DNA of 45,816 bases from an uncultured Bacteroidales bacterium (GCA_902799875.1 CADCCH010000012.1:1-45816), one strand, 5' to 3'. Positions 15,382-25,569 are shown, counted from the first letter of the stretch. Made by a program: numbers and translations. Notes: generated by a model from the letters alone, not told the origin.

Positions 15382-16746
15382 ATGAATACTTTGTATCACA
15401 AATCACATCATGTGTCGCTTTGGCTGCTGACGCTGCTTTTATTGGGATTCGGTTTCTCCGCATGTGAGAAAAAGGAATTGCCTGATTTCCACATGGTACG
15501 CCAAACATTGGCGGAAGGAGAGGTCGTGGACTCCATGATAAGCACGATCATGTTTACTTATTCGCAGCCTGTTCTTCTGCTGGATTCGACGCGTATCACG
15601 CTGGATGGCGTGTCGATTTCGCCATGGGTAAAAGGCGCTCAGCTGCATATTGAGGTTTCCGGTCTTCGCGGAGGATCGCAATATACGCTTTGTATCAATA
15701 AGGGGGCAATTGCCGATATCAACGGACAGCAATTACCGGATATGAAACTGGTGTTTAATACTTTGGAAGAACGCGAATTAACTTTGCAGTTAGCTACTCA
15801 GAAGGCCTTGGGAACGGCTGCATTACCCGCCCTTAAGGTATATAAGTTCCTGCGGGAGAATTACGGTATCAAAACCCTTTCTGCTACGATGGCAAATGTA
15901 TCCTTTAATACCAACGAAGCGCAATGGGTGTATAAACATACCGGACATTGGCCCGCCATGAACTGTGTCGATTTTATCCACATGGGCGAACCCTATGCCA
16001 ACTATTCGGATATGACGCAAATGATAGATTGGTGGGATAATAATGGAATCGTATTGGCATGCTGGCATTGGCGTGTACCCGTAGCACAAGGAAGCGAAGC
16101 AAAAGATTTTTATGCCAAAAACAATACCTTCAATCCCGCTAATGCCGTTATCCCCGGAACGTGGGAGAATCAGTTTATCGAAACCGATATCGAGAACCTT
16201 GTTGTCATTCTCAAGCAATTCAAAGATGCCGGCATCCCGGTTATCTGGCGTCCTTTCCATGAAGCAGCCGGTGGTTGGTTCTGGTGGGGAACAGGAGGCG
16301 GAGAGACCTATGTGAAATTATGGAGATGGATGTTCAATAAACTCGTAGTGGAGCATCGTATCAATAACCTCATTTGGGTATGGACAACGGAGACTAACGA
16401 TGATTCATGGTATCCCGGCGATGATTACGTGGATATCATCGGTCGTGATATGTATAACCAATCTTCAGCAACAGTTATGGCTTCGGAGTTCTCCGCGGCG
16501 CAACGGAGATTCCCTAATAAGATAGTCACCCTCTCCGAATGCGGATCTGTGGCTACTATCAATAATCAATGGCAAGCAGGTGCCCGATGGAGTTGGTTCA
16601 TGCCGTGGTATGACGCAGGTAGAACGAGATCGGTGGTCAGCAATGAGTTTAATGGTACTAATCATGAGCATGCCAATATTACGTGGTGGAATGCCGCTTT
16701 TGGCAACCGGTATGTGCTGACGCGGGATGATCTGCCGGATTGGTAA
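15382..16746 (+). CDS. GH26 beta-mannanase, surface lipoprotein
   Basis: 454 residues. The signal peptide ends in a lipobox (FSAC). An N-terminal Ig-like domain (about 32-130, SbsA/Big_5-like: TIMFTYSQPVLLLDSTRITL) precedes a GH26 barrel (about 140-450). The acid/base is Glu294 in WRPFHEAAGGWFWWG and the nucleophile is Glu386 in VTLSECGS; both are the standard family signatures. It should cut surface-bound mannan into oligosaccharides for SusCD. Unlike the GH5 neighbour it has no T9SS-like tail and should be lipid-anchored. Confidence 0.92.
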   Translation: MNTLYHKSHHVSLWLLTLLLLGFGFSACEKKELPDFHMVRQTLAEGEVVDSMISTIMFTYSQPVLLLDSTRITLDGVSISPWVKGAQLHIEVSGLRGGSQYTLCINKGAIADINGQQLPDMKLVFNTLEERELTLQLATQKALGTAALPALKVYKFLRENYGIKTLSATMANVSFNTNEAQWVYKHTGHWPAMNCVDFIHMGEPYANYSDMTQMIDWWDNNGIVLACWHWRVPVAQGSEAKDFYAKNNTFNPANAVIPGTWENQFIETDIENLVVILKQFKDAGIPVIWRPFHEAAGGWFWWGTGGGETYVKLWRWMFNKLVVEHRINNLIWVWTTETNDDSWYPGDDYVDIIGRDMYNQSSATVMASEFSAAQRRFPNKIVTLSECGSVATINNQWQAGARWSWFMPWYDAGRTRSVVSNEFNGTNHEHANITWWNAAFGNRYVLTRDDLPDW

Positions 16747-16761
16747 TAACTTGAATGAGAT

Positions 16762-19032
16762 ATGATTGTAGCATTCTTTTTGGTTCTGGTAATGTGCTTG
16801 TCAGCTTGTCATCACGCCGATACACCGGCGTATAAGGATTCGACCCTTACCCCCGCCCAGCGAGCCGAGGATTTGTTGAGTCGCATGACCCTCGAGGAGA
16901 AGGTCGGACAAATGAATCAGTTTGTCGGATTGGAGCATATACGCCTCAATTCCTCTGTCATGACCGAAGATGAACTCTATCGTAATACCGCAAGCGGCTA
17001 TTACCCGGGCTACTCCATCAGCGATGTTGAAGAGATGATTCGCGAGGGTAAAGTAGGATCTTTTCTACATGTACTCACCATGGAGGAAGCCAATCATCTG
17101 CAGCAACTATGTCTGGAGAGTCGGTTGGGCATCCCATGCCTCATAGGTATAGATGCTATTCATGGAAACGCGAAATGCTATGGCAATACGGTGTATCCTA
17201 CTCATATCGGTTTAGCATGCTCGTTTGATACCGCAATGGCTTATACCATCGCTCGCCAGACCGCACAGGAGATGCGCGCCATGAACATGTATTGGACCTT
17301 TGATCCGAATGTAGAGGTGGCGCGTGACCCCAGATGGGGGCGAGTAGGAGAGACGTTCGGAGAGGATCCTTATCTTGTATCTTTAATGGGTGTCCAAACA
17401 ACCCGGGGACTCCAAGAGGGAGGCGTGATGGCATGCGTCAAACATTTTATCGCCGGCTCGCAGTCCCAGAACGGAACCAATGGCGCACCGGCGGATCTGA
17501 GCGAACGAACGCTGCGGCAGGTATTCTTCCCGCCTTTTGAAGCTAACGTAAGAGCCTCTGTAGCTTCGCTCATGCCCTCACATAACGAACTCAATGGTAT
17601 CCCTTGTCATAGCAATTATGATCTTATTGAGAATACTGCACGTCGTGATTGGGGTTTTAAGGGATTGGTTATCAGCGATTGGATGGACATAGAGCATCTC
17701 CATGATCTGCATTTTACCGCAGTGGATAATAAAGATGCTTTCCGGCAAGCTATCTTGGCCGGCATAGATGTACATATGCATGGTCCCGAATGGAATGAAG
17801 CCGTTTGCCAACTCGTACGCGAAGGCGCTATCCCGGAGCAACGTATTGATCAGAGTGTGCGTCGCATCCTCGACACCAAATTCCGGTTAGGCATATTCGA
17901 GCATCCTTTCAGTCGTGCGGAAATACGTGATAGTATTTGTTTCTGCCCCGAGCATCAGCAAACGGCTTTGCAAGCCGCTCAACAATCTATCGTTCTCCTC
18001 AAAAACGAAAACCTGTTACCTATTGACCCGGAGCAATACCATCGGATTATGATTACCGGTATCAATGCCGATGATGAGAATATTATGGGTGATTGGTCTG
18101 AGCCTCAGCCGGAGGAAAATCTATGGACGGTGGTCAGGGGATTGCATACCGTATTACCGCAGGCGGATATACACTTTGTTGATCAGGGTTGGGATCCGCA
18201 ACACATGAGCCTTACTCAGGTAGCTCGCGCAGAAGCGGAAGCCCGGAAAGCCGATCTCAATATTATCGTGGCCGGAGAGTATATGATGCGCAAACGATGG
18301 ATGGAACGTACCGGAGGAGAAGATACGGATCGCAGCAATATAGACCTCGTAGGACTCCAAAATCAACTCATTGAGAGAGTCGCTGCTTCCGGCAAACCTA
18401 CGATCCTCATTCTTATTTCCGGACGTCCTTTGGGAGTTACCTATGCGGCGGAGCATTTGCCGGCTATTATTCAGGCCTGGGAACCGGGACAGTTCGGCGG
18501 CTTGGCGATAGCCCAAATCATAGTGGGCAAAGTCAATCCTTCCGCTAAATTAGCGGTTACTATCCCGCGCCATGTGGGACAAGTGGGCATGTATTATAAT
18601 CATCTGCCCTCGATGTACTTCCATCCGTACGCCGCAGGTGAATCAAGCGCTCCCCTTTGGCCCTTTGGCTATGGATTGAGTTACAGCACCTTCCGCTATA
18701 GTAACTTGAAGGTGAGTGATACTCTCCCCATCCGTGTGTCGGCACAAATTACCAATACCTCTCAACGAGACGGCGTGGAGATAGCGCAATTGTACATACG
18801 CGACCGGTATAGTGCCATTACGCGCCCTGTCAAAGAACTCAAAGGATTTAAACGCGTCGCTCTGGCAGCCGGAGAGACGAAACAGATTGAGTTCGTCCTT
18901 ACCCGGCAGGACTTGCAATATATTGGTCCTGAGATGAAGCCGGTCTTTGAACCCGGAGAGTTTGAGATAATGGTAGGTGCAAGCAGCAGAGATGAAGATT
19001 TGCTGAAACAAACAATCAATATTGACAAATAG
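16762..19032 (+). CDS. GH3 beta-glucosidase lipoprotein
   Basis: 756 residues; the signal peptide ends in the lipobox LSAC. The GH3 N-domain starts at about residue 30 (AEDLLSRMTLEEKVGQMNQF). The nucleophile is Asp306 in GLVISDWMD. The C-domain has a probable acid/base Glu520 in TGGEDTDRS, and the protein ends in a fibronectin III-like domain (about 650-756). The length is normal for the family. In a glucomannan locus it would remove beta-linked glucose from oligosaccharides. A beta-mannosidase or xylosidase activity cannot be excluded from sequence alone. It lies 15 nt after the GH26 gene. Confidence 0.9.
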   Translation: MIVAFFLVLVMCLSACHHADTPAYKDSTLTPAQRAEDLLSRMTLEEKVGQMNQFVGLEHIRLNSSVMTEDELYRNTASGYYPGYSISDVEEMIREGKVGSFLHVLTMEEANHLQQLCLESRLGIPCLIGIDAIHGNAKCYGNTVYPTHIGLACSFDTAMAYTIARQTAQEMRAMNMYWTFDPNVEVARDPRWGRVGETFGEDPYLVSLMGVQTTRGLQEGGVMACVKHFIAGSQSQNGTNGAPADLSERTLRQVFFPPFEANVRASVASLMPSHNELNGIPCHSNYDLIENTARRDWGFKGLVISDWMDIEHLHDLHFTAVDNKDAFRQAILAGIDVHMHGPEWNEAVCQLVREGAIPEQRIDQSVRRILDTKFRLGIFEHPFSRAEIRDSICFCPEHQQTALQAAQQSIVLLKNENLLPIDPEQYHRIMITGINADDENIMGDWSEPQPEENLWTVVRGLHTVLPQADIHFVDQGWDPQHMSLTQVARAEAEARKADLNIIVAGEYMMRKRWMERTGGEDTDRSNIDLVGLQNQLIERVAASGKPTILILISGRPLGVTYAAEHLPAIIQAWEPGQFGGLAIAQIIVGKVNPSAKLAVTIPRHVGQVGMYYNHLPSMYFHPYAAGESSAPLWPFGYGLSYSTFRYSNLKVSDTLPIRVSAQITNTSQRDGVEIAQLYIRDRYSAITRPVKELKGFKRVALAAGETKQIEFVLTRQDLQYIGPEMKPVFEPGEFEIMVGASSRDEDLLKQTINIDK

Positions 19033-19043
19033 TATTTATCACC

Positions 19044-20726
19044 ATGAAACGCATTTTTACACTTTTGGCAACATGTTGGGTCCTGCAAAAAGCCATGGCG
19101 GCATTTATTCCGGCAGGCACCATGCTGTACCTGGATGCCTCCAAGGCATGGACCAATGAAACAAGCATCACGGCCAGGTTCTCATCCGATGGTATGTCCG
19201 CGCAGGAGGTAGCGATGACACGCACCGCTGGCGAACAGCATATATGGCAAGTGTCGGCACCGACTCCGGGACCGTGGACCGTCGTTACATTCCAATCGAT
19301 ATCAGGTTATCAGACAGCGGAACTGATTTGGGGAGGTTACCAGAGTCTGTATGTTGTCACATGCGATGCCTGCGGATCGGGACAAAAAGCGACCGGCGAA
19401 TGGCGGTATTTCACACCGCTGCCGGAGCAGAACCCCGGTCAGTTAGGAATCGATTATACGGATAGTATAGTGTGTGCCGACCTGGCTGACTCCACGATCA
19501 CGCTTAGCGTCGGTACCTCCCAGGATTATTTGTATTCCCAGTGGTTCGCCTTTACCGCATCTGCATGGACGCGTATCGAGGGTACGCCCGAGAAGATGAT
19601 CGCATCCCTGCCGGCAGACGCCGCGCAGGATATATGGTTCCTCTTCTCCGGGTTGCACGTGAAAAAAGACGGAGTGGGAGTTGTCAATGGCGATTTTGAG
19701 CAAGGCAATACGGGTTTTTATACCGATTATTCCTATCGTACTCCTGTGGACGATCATACGCTCTATGACGAGGGGGCCTATACCATCACCAATGATGTGC
19801 GTCAGGTACATACCTCAGCCCCTTCTCCTGCCTGCTCTCATGATCATACCACCGGTTCGGGTATGATGATGGCGGTGAACGGCGGTTCGGATGTCAATAA
19901 GACGGTTTGGCAACAGACCGTCATAGGACTTAACCCGCAGACCAGTTATGTCTTCTCCGCCTGGGTGATGAACTGGGATCAGGAGAATAGCAATATGGCG
20001 AAACTGGAGTTCAGCATCAATGGCCAGTTGCAAGGCGGCCGTGTCTCTCCACAAGGCGGATACGGGCATTGGACACAGGTCTATGCCGTATGGAATAGCG
20101 GCACTTCGGACCAGGCAAACATACGGCTTGTCAATTTCCAGGATGCGTCTTACGGCAATGATTTTGCGGTCGATGATATATCCTTATCCGAACTTGTGAC
20201 AGAGAACCGCTTGTTCCGTTTTAGCTTCAAATCATGCGATCCCCCCTTGCCTGAATGCACCAATGACCTCGTATATCGCAAATGGAATGACGTCCTCTTC
20301 TGCGATAATCATGATAGTACCTTGGTTAGTTGGCAGTGGTACTTGGACAGTGTGGCTATAGAGGGCGCTACGAAGCAATTCCTGTATATGCCGGATGGTA
20401 TGGCTCCCGGAGAGTATTATGTCATAGCACAATGCGTTGATGGGCAACTGAAAGTGTCTTGTCCTATCACTTTCGAAGAGGCACCCCGTAGTGCCGTCTC
20501 TTCCCCTAAGATCCCATCGCATGTCGCTAATAATGAACCTATTCGCATTCAAATGAATGGACGTTCTGCTGAACTCAATATATACGATATAATGGGGCAA
20601 AGACGCTTGCTGACCTATACCCGTGGAGAGGATATCGAACTTCCTCATCATCTTGATAACGGGATGTATATCATCCTCTTACAAATGGGTAACGAATCAG
20701 TGGCTCAACGAATCAGAGTTTGGTAA
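19044..20726 (+). CDS. T9SS-exported protein of unknown function with a CBM4/9-like module
   Basis: 560 residues with a signal peptide (1-19). An N-terminal beta-rich part (about 20-220) resembles starch- or glycan-binding folds (AGTMLYLDASKAWTNE). The middle (about 228-400) begins VVNGDFEQGNTGFYTDYSY and has the pattern of CBM4/9-like carbohydrate-binding modules. A PKD/Ig-like stretch follows (CTNDLVYRKWNDVLFC...WQWYLDSVAIEGAT). The end is a full type A T9SS sorting domain (AELNIYDIMGQRRLL, then LDNGMYIILLQMG). I see no enzyme motif. It sits 11 nt after the GH3 gene and directly before the OmpA-like pair. Confidence 0.75.
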   Translation: MKRIFTLLATCWVLQKAMAAFIPAGTMLYLDASKAWTNETSITARFSSDGMSAQEVAMTRTAGEQHIWQVSAPTPGPWTVVTFQSISGYQTAELIWGGYQSLYVVTCDACGSGQKATGEWRYFTPLPEQNPGQLGIDYTDSIVCADLADSTITLSVGTSQDYLYSQWFAFTASAWTRIEGTPEKMIASLPADAAQDIWFLFSGLHVKKDGVGVVNGDFEQGNTGFYTDYSYRTPVDDHTLYDEGAYTITNDVRQVHTSAPSPACSHDHTTGSGMMMAVNGGSDVNKTVWQQTVIGLNPQTSYVFSAWVMNWDQENSNMAKLEFSINGQLQGGRVSPQGGYGHWTQVYAVWNSGTSDQANIRLVNFQDASYGNDFAVDDISLSELVTENRLFRFSFKSCDPPLPECTNDLVYRKWNDVLFCDNHDSTLVSWQWYLDSVAIEGATKQFLYMPDGMAPGEYYVIAQCVDGQLKVSCPITFEEAPRSAVSSPKIPSHVANNEPIRIQMNGRSAELNIYDIMGQRRLLTYTRGEDIELPHHLDNGMYIILLQMGNESVAQRIRVW

Positions 20727-20734
20727 TTATAACG

Positions 20735-22510
20735 ATGAAGAATATGAAACGAATCTTTGCTTATATTATTCTTTCTGTACTGAGTGTGACGGTTGTCTGT
20801 GCTGCGCCCTCTAAACGCTTGACTAAGCGGTATAAAGGTGCACGTATGGAGGTAGTGCTGCAGGACTTGGCTAAAGCCACAGGATATAAACTCAATATCG
20901 CGCCTGAAGTGAACGTGGACGTGCCGGTATATGCGAATTTTAAGGAAGCTTCGCCTAAACAGGTCCTCTCTAAAATCCTGGATTCGAATATCCAGTATAC
21001 GATTAAGAAACGTGTCGTTACAATATCTCCCAAAACGATATCGGATACTACGTATGTCGTGCAGGCATCTACTCCTTCCGATATTGCCAATAACGACACG
21101 GCAACTGTTACGACATGGCTTGATACGGTTTATACCATTCGTTGCCATTATGAGCAACAGCCTTTGACCTCTGTTCCTGTCCGCGAAGAACCGAATAATG
21201 ACTTCTCGCTCAAAGGACACCATCTCCAATCATGGCTCGGTCTGGGCTATGGCTCCATGGGATATAAGTTACGCAATGCCGATAATAGTTCAGCCGGAGC
21301 AGAGTTGGGTTTTGCGGCAGGTAAAGTGCAGCTTAATTATGCTTGGTATTTTACCGAAAACTGGGCGCTTGCTGCCGGTGTTGGATGTAGTAATTATACC
21401 TCCACCGGTACGCTCAATACCTCCAAGCAATGGACAGGTATCACCGATACTGACGGTGAGAACTACACCCATATCGCCCAAACTCATGATTGGAGGGAAA
21501 GGCAGACGACCTTGATGATAGATATTCCTGTTATGATTCAGATGCAATATCCTCTTGTGCCCAAATGGAATATCTATGCCGGATTAGGTGCCAAAATAGG
21601 CTTACCAATTGCCAATCGATGGAGCCTGAATGGCGGGCAGGTAGAGCATAAGGGATACTACCCGCAATGGAACCTGCTGCTTGAAGGCGTGGACCAACAT
21701 GATTTCTATACCGAAGAAGCCGCTTCTTTTGGAACCTCAGCGCATGCCCTTTCATTACGGATGCCCGCGGCGGCCGTAATGGCGGAAATCGGTTTCACGC
21801 GTGTTATTAACCCGCAGATAGAGCTGATAACGGCTCTCTTCTTCGACTATACCGTCCATTCTATCCGTTCCTCCAATAGCGTATCAGATGGGGATATAGG
21901 ATGGCAACGTACTGACCAGGCAGACGCACTCGCATATAGAAATCATACCTTCATGCCCCCTTATAACGGCATAATTATGTCGGAGTATGTAACCGCCGTC
22001 CGACCATGGGCTATCGGTATCAAAGTAGGCATAAGTTGGCATCCTAAAGCGAAAACAAAACCCGCTCCTCCGCAATTTGAGAATGTGATGAGATGTGACA
22101 CCTCATTCCGCTTGGACGAGCGGGTGGAATATGTCCGCAAGTATCAACCTGCGGTCGTGCAACAAATCGTCAAACTGATGGAAAAGGCGGTTATATGGTT
22201 TGACCTCAATTCAATAAAACCTAAATTGGAGCCGGCGGATATACTGATTAAGATAGCAAGCATTTTGAATCAAAATCCGAATCAGAAGATACTCGTTTAC
22301 GGACATGCCAGCAAAGAAGGAAATGAGCGCTACAACCAACGGCTATCTGACCAACGTGCCTCTGTGATAACAAAAATGCTGATAGATCTGGGTGTTAATC
22401 CAAACCAAATTACGCAAAAAGGATTTGCCGCTACTATTTCCTATCAGCAAGGCGAACACGCTATTTCGCTCGATAGACGCGTGGAAATCATACCCGTATG
22501 GCATGAATAG
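20735..22510 (+). CDS. STN-domain, beta-barrel, OmpA-domain outer-membrane protein
   Basis: About 591 residues. After the signal peptide there is an STN-like domain (about 25-95: YKGARMEVVLQDLAKATGY ... LSKILDSNIQYTIKKRVVTI), a fold usually found at the front of TonB receptors and secretins. A membrane beta-barrel follows (about 155-430) and then an OmpA peptidoglycan-binding domain (about 485-590: IWFDLNSIKPKLEP, KILVYGHASKEGNERYNQRL, ALDRRVEI-type end). The combination is unusual. The barrel is paralogous to the next gene product. A TTG at 20720 would lengthen it by five codons; ATG 20735 or 20744 is more likely. Its role in mannan use is unknown; anchoring a surface complex to the peptidoglycan is one option. 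Confidence 0.75.
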   Translation: MKNMKRIFAYIILSVLSVTVVCAAPSKRLTKRYKGARMEVVLQDLAKATGYKLNIAPEVNVDVPVYANFKEASPKQVLSKILDSNIQYTIKKRVVTISPKTISDTTYVVQASTPSDIANNDTATVTTWLDTVYTIRCHYEQQPLTSVPVREEPNNDFSLKGHHLQSWLGLGYGSMGYKLRNADNSSAGAELGFAAGKVQLNYAWYFTENWALAAGVGCSNYTSTGTLNTSKQWTGITDTDGENYTHIAQTHDWRERQTTLMIDIPVMIQMQYPLVPKWNIYAGLGAKIGLPIANRWSLNGGQVEHKGYYPQWNLLLEGVDQHDFYTEEAASFGTSAHALSLRMPAAAVMAEIGFTRVINPQIELITALFFDYTVHSIRSSNSVSDGDIGWQRTDQADALAYRNHTFMPPYNGIIMSEYVTAVRPWAIGIKVGISWHPKAKTKPAPPQFENVMRCDTSFRLDERVEYVRKYQPAVVQQIVKLMEKAVIWFDLNSIKPKLEPADILIKIASILNQNPNQKILVYGHASKEGNERYNQRLSDQRASVITKMLIDLGVNPNQITQKGFAATISYQQGEHAISLDRRVEIIPVWHE

Positions 22511-23450
22511 TGGAAAGAGTAAATATCGTTTGTTAATTATTATCTCTTTGATAGTAATTGGGAATATCCCTTCCTCCGCTCAGATGAGTTCTATTTTGGA
22601 GATCGCAGCAGGAGGAGGGTGGAGCACCTTGGGTTATAAGCTATCCTCTCCTATTTCAACGCTTGATGTCGCTCATAAAGGATCATGGGCTTTCGTGGCG
22701 CATGGCGAATATATACTGATGTTTAACAACTATATAGGTTTAGGCATGGGGCTGGATCTTTCTCATTTGGGAGATAGAACCTCTATTAACGGACAAATGC
22801 AATGGAATGATGTCATAGATACCGACGGAGAAGGCTATAACCACCATCTCACTATCTCTCAATGGCATGATAATCAGGATGTTTGGTATCTCCAACCAGG
22901 GGTCTTCGTCCATGCCTCCGTTCCGGTTAGTACGAATCTGACCATCATCCTTGCTGCCGGTGGTAGATATGGGTTCCCAATCTCTAACCGCCTGAGTTAT
23001 AACGGCACAACATGCCATAAAGGACTTTATCCGCAGTGGGGGTTAACTTTGTCCGAGATGGAGAACCACGGGTTCTATACCGCAACAGCCTCTATGCAAA
23101 CGACCGATTGGAAAGCCAATAGAATGATTGACATCGTCTTACGGGCTGGAGTACAATACCATATCGGCAAATATACAGCCTTGGTGGTGCGGGCATGGGT
23201 GGCTTGCGGAGTAACAGATGCATTACGAATCACATCCTCCAACCAGGCCTTGGGGTTCGCAAACGATAAGCCGGGAATGGAAAAAATACATTATTTTATG
23301 AATGAGTATACCTCCGTGTTGGCTACCAATCTGGTGACAGATCCACATTCAAAACCCATTGCTGCCGGATTGGAAATAGGTGTACGATGGATATTCCCTC
23401 ATCCGTCGAAGCGAACGAATATATGCCGATGTTTAGATGTATATAGATAG
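22503..23450 (+). CDS. Outer-membrane beta-barrel protein, paralogue of the preceding barrel
   Basis: About 315 residues with a signal peptide (ending IPSSAQ). The body is a predicted outer-membrane beta-barrel that matches the barrel of the preceding protein: DTDGEGYNHH against DTDGENYTHI, GFPISNRLSYNG against GLPIANRWSLNG, and KGLYPQWGLTL against KGYYPQWNLLL. It lacks the STN and OmpA parts. The start at 22503 overlaps the preceding stop (ATGAATAG), which indicates translational coupling; a longer in-frame start at 22392 lies inside the OmpA domain and gives no signal peptide. The function is unknown. Confidence 0.7.
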   Translation: MNSGKSKYRLLIIISLIVIGNIPSSAQMSSILEIAAGGGWSTLGYKLSSPISTLDVAHKGSWAFVAHGEYILMFNNYIGLGMGLDLSHLGDRTSINGQMQWNDVIDTDGEGYNHHLTISQWHDNQDVWYLQPGVFVHASVPVSTNLTIILAAGGRYGFPISNRLSYNGTTCHKGLYPQWGLTLSEMENHGFYTATASMQTTDWKANRMIDIVLRAGVQYHIGKYTALVVRAWVACGVTDALRITSSNQALGFANDKPGMEKIHYFMNEYTSVLATNLVTDPHSKPIAAGLEIGVRWIFPHPSKRTNICRCLDVYR

Positions 23451-23454
23451 TGTG

Positions 23455-25569
23455 ATGAAAAACGTAACCTGTCTTATGAAACGAGTAATTCAAATACTTT
23501 TGGTGATGGTCAGCCTTCTGGCGAGCACACAGTTGCATGCCATAGAGCTGCTTCCTACCTTTGGTGACATCGATCATATCCATCTGCCGGCCCTTATCGT
23601 GCAGCATGCCGATGGGGACCAGAGTCTGCAACTTAGGGCGCAGGACACGACATATATTGACAACGCACAATACCAAGAAATGGTGATCGCCACCAAAGAT
23701 ATGGTGCAGCCGTTCTATGTAACGATCCATGTGCGGCAATGGAAAAACGTGGCTATCACCGAGACCTGGTACGACATCTCGCACTACGAGAAGAAACCGG
23801 TTCGTTTGCAACGCTTCGATAGCGGTTATCTGCCTATTGAGGGCGATGACCCACACCTGCTACATCTGCATGGAAACTGGGCAGCGGAAGGAGTGCCGAC
23901 CGTCGAACGTCTCACGCGCGGTATCAAAACCATCCGTAACTCTGACGGCGCACGTAACGCTCATCTCGATGCACCCGAAGTGATGATCTCGCTGGACGGT
24001 GTACCGCAAGAGAACAGCGGTCGTGTACTCGGTGCCGCCCTTTGCTGGAGCGGAAACTTTGAGATACGGGTAGCCGCTACCGACGAGAAAGGATTCCATT
24101 TCTATGCCGGTATCGACCCCATGGCATCGGAATATATCCTCTCTCCGAAACAGGTCTTTACTACACCCCATCTGGCTTATACCTATTCGAACGAAGGAAT
24201 GGGTGGAGTCTCCCGTGCGTTCCATCGTTGGGCACGCACTTGCGGCATGCTCCATAATGGCAATGCCACCCGTTCGATCCTCCTCAACTCCTGGGAAGGT
24301 ATCTATTTCGATATCACCGAAGAACGTATCATCGCTATGATGAACGATATCGCAGCCTTCGGCGGTGAACTGTTCGTGATGGACGACGGTTGGTTCGGCG
24401 GCAAGTATCAACGGAACTCCGACGATGCTGCCCTCGGTGATTGGGTGGTTGATACGCGTAAGTTACCTAACGGTCTCGAAGCCCTTACGGATGCAGCTCG
24501 TGAACGCCATATCCAATTTGGTATATGGATCGAACCCGAAGCGACCAATACCCTCTCCGAACTCTATGAGCAACACCCTGAATGGGTGCTCCAAGAGCGC
24601 GGACGCGAACTCAAACTCGGTCGCGGCGGCACCCAACTCGTGCTGGATATGACCAACCCCAAGGTACAAGACTTTGTCTTCGACCTCGTGGATGACCTCC
24701 TGACCAAACATCCGGAGATAGCGTATATCAAATGGGATGCCAATGCGTCCATCCAGAACTGCGGTTCAACCTACTTGCCGCGTGACAAGCAGTCGAACCT
24801 CTATATCGACTACCATCTGGGACTCGTCAAGACCCTCGAGCGTATCCGTGCCAAATACCCGAACGTGGTTATCCAGAACTGCGCATCGGGTGGAGGACGG
24901 GCGAACTATGGACTCATGCCCTATTTCGATGAGTTCTGGGTATCCGATAACAATGATGCCCTCCAGCGCGTTTATATCCAATGGGGCACGTCCTATTTCT
25001 TCCCCTCTAACGCGATGGCGCAACATATCGGTGGGTCACCTTATCTCATGACCGGTCGTACGACGCCGATCAAGTTCCGCTGCGATGTCGCCATGTCCGG
25101 TCGACTCGGTATGGAACTCCAACCCGCGCACATGACCGAAACCGAACGTGCGCAGTGTACCACGGCGTTTACCGATTATAAAGAACTGCGGGAACTCATC
25201 CAACTCGGTAACCTCTACCGCTTGGTTTCACCATTTAGCGAAGCGTCACCATTCAGCAATCAGCAATCTCCTGCCGTGCAGCAAGTAGCTTCGCTCATGT
25301 ATGTGAACGACACCAAAGATCATGCGGTGCTCTTCGCCTACGGACTATCATCCTTCATGAAACAGGCATCACGCCGTATCCGTCTGGCAGGACTCGATCC
25401 GAACCGAACCTATAAGCTCACTGAACGCAATGTCCGTCATGGTGAACAACCTTGTGATCTCGACGGTCAGTCTTTCACCGGCGCCTACCTCATGTCCGTC
25501 GGACTGGACATACCCCTCTCCACGGAATATGCCATCGATTATCCATCTCGTATAATTGAGTTAAAATGA
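23455..25569 (+). CDS. GH36 alpha-galactosidase
   Basis: About 704 residues with a signal peptide (ending STQLHA), hence periplasmic. The N-terminal beta-supersandwich is followed by the GH36 barrel with DDGWFGGKYQRNSDDAALGDW, the nucleophile Asp428 in YIKWDAN and the acid/base Asp498 in WVSDNND. It removes alpha-1,6-galactose side groups from galactomannan oligosaccharides. Starts at 23437, 23455 and 23476 are possible; 23455 lies 4 nt after the preceding stop. Near residue 597 a Ser/Pro/Gln-rich insert (SPFSEASPFSNQQSP) is encoded by heptamer repeats (25246-25266). The last codons overlap the next gene by 4 nt (ATGA). Confidence 0.93.
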   Translation: MKNVTCLMKRVIQILLVMVSLLASTQLHAIELLPTFGDIDHIHLPALIVQHADGDQSLQLRAQDTTYIDNAQYQEMVIATKDMVQPFYVTIHVRQWKNVAITETWYDISHYEKKPVRLQRFDSGYLPIEGDDPHLLHLHGNWAAEGVPTVERLTRGIKTIRNSDGARNAHLDAPEVMISLDGVPQENSGRVLGAALCWSGNFEIRVAATDEKGFHFYAGIDPMASEYILSPKQVFTTPHLAYTYSNEGMGGVSRAFHRWARTCGMLHNGNATRSILLNSWEGIYFDITEERIIAMMNDIAAFGGELFVMDDGWFGGKYQRNSDDAALGDWVVDTRKLPNGLEALTDAARERHIQFGIWIEPEATNTLSELYEQHPEWVLQERGRELKLGRGGTQLVLDMTNPKVQDFVFDLVDDLLTKHPEIAYIKWDANASIQNCGSTYLPRDKQSNLYIDYHLGLVKTLERIRAKYPNVVIQNCASGGGRANYGLMPYFDEFWVSDNNDALQRVYIQWGTSYFFPSNAMAQHIGGSPYLMTGRTTPIKFRCDVAMSGRLGMELQPAHMTETERAQCTTAFTDYKELRELIQLGNLYRLVSPFSEASPFSNQQSPAVQQVASLMYVNDTKDHAVLFAYGLSSFMKQASRRIRLAGLDPNRTYKLTERNVRHGEQPCDLDGQSFTGAYLMSVGLDIPLSTEYAIDYPSRIIELK
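25246..25266 (+). repeat. Heptamer tract inside the GH36 gene
   Basis: TCACCAT, TCAGCAA, TCAGCAA stand in tandem (25246-25266), preceded by the related TTCACCA and TTTAGCG (25227-25240). The tract stays in frame and encodes a Ser/Pro/Asn/Gln-rich loop between barrel and C-terminal domain, where GH36 proteins usually have a short linker. Confidence 0.55.

Noticed and set aside
22392..22502. Longer start for the second barrel protein
   Set aside because: It lies inside the OmpA domain of the preceding gene and would bury the signal peptide 37 residues inside the protein.
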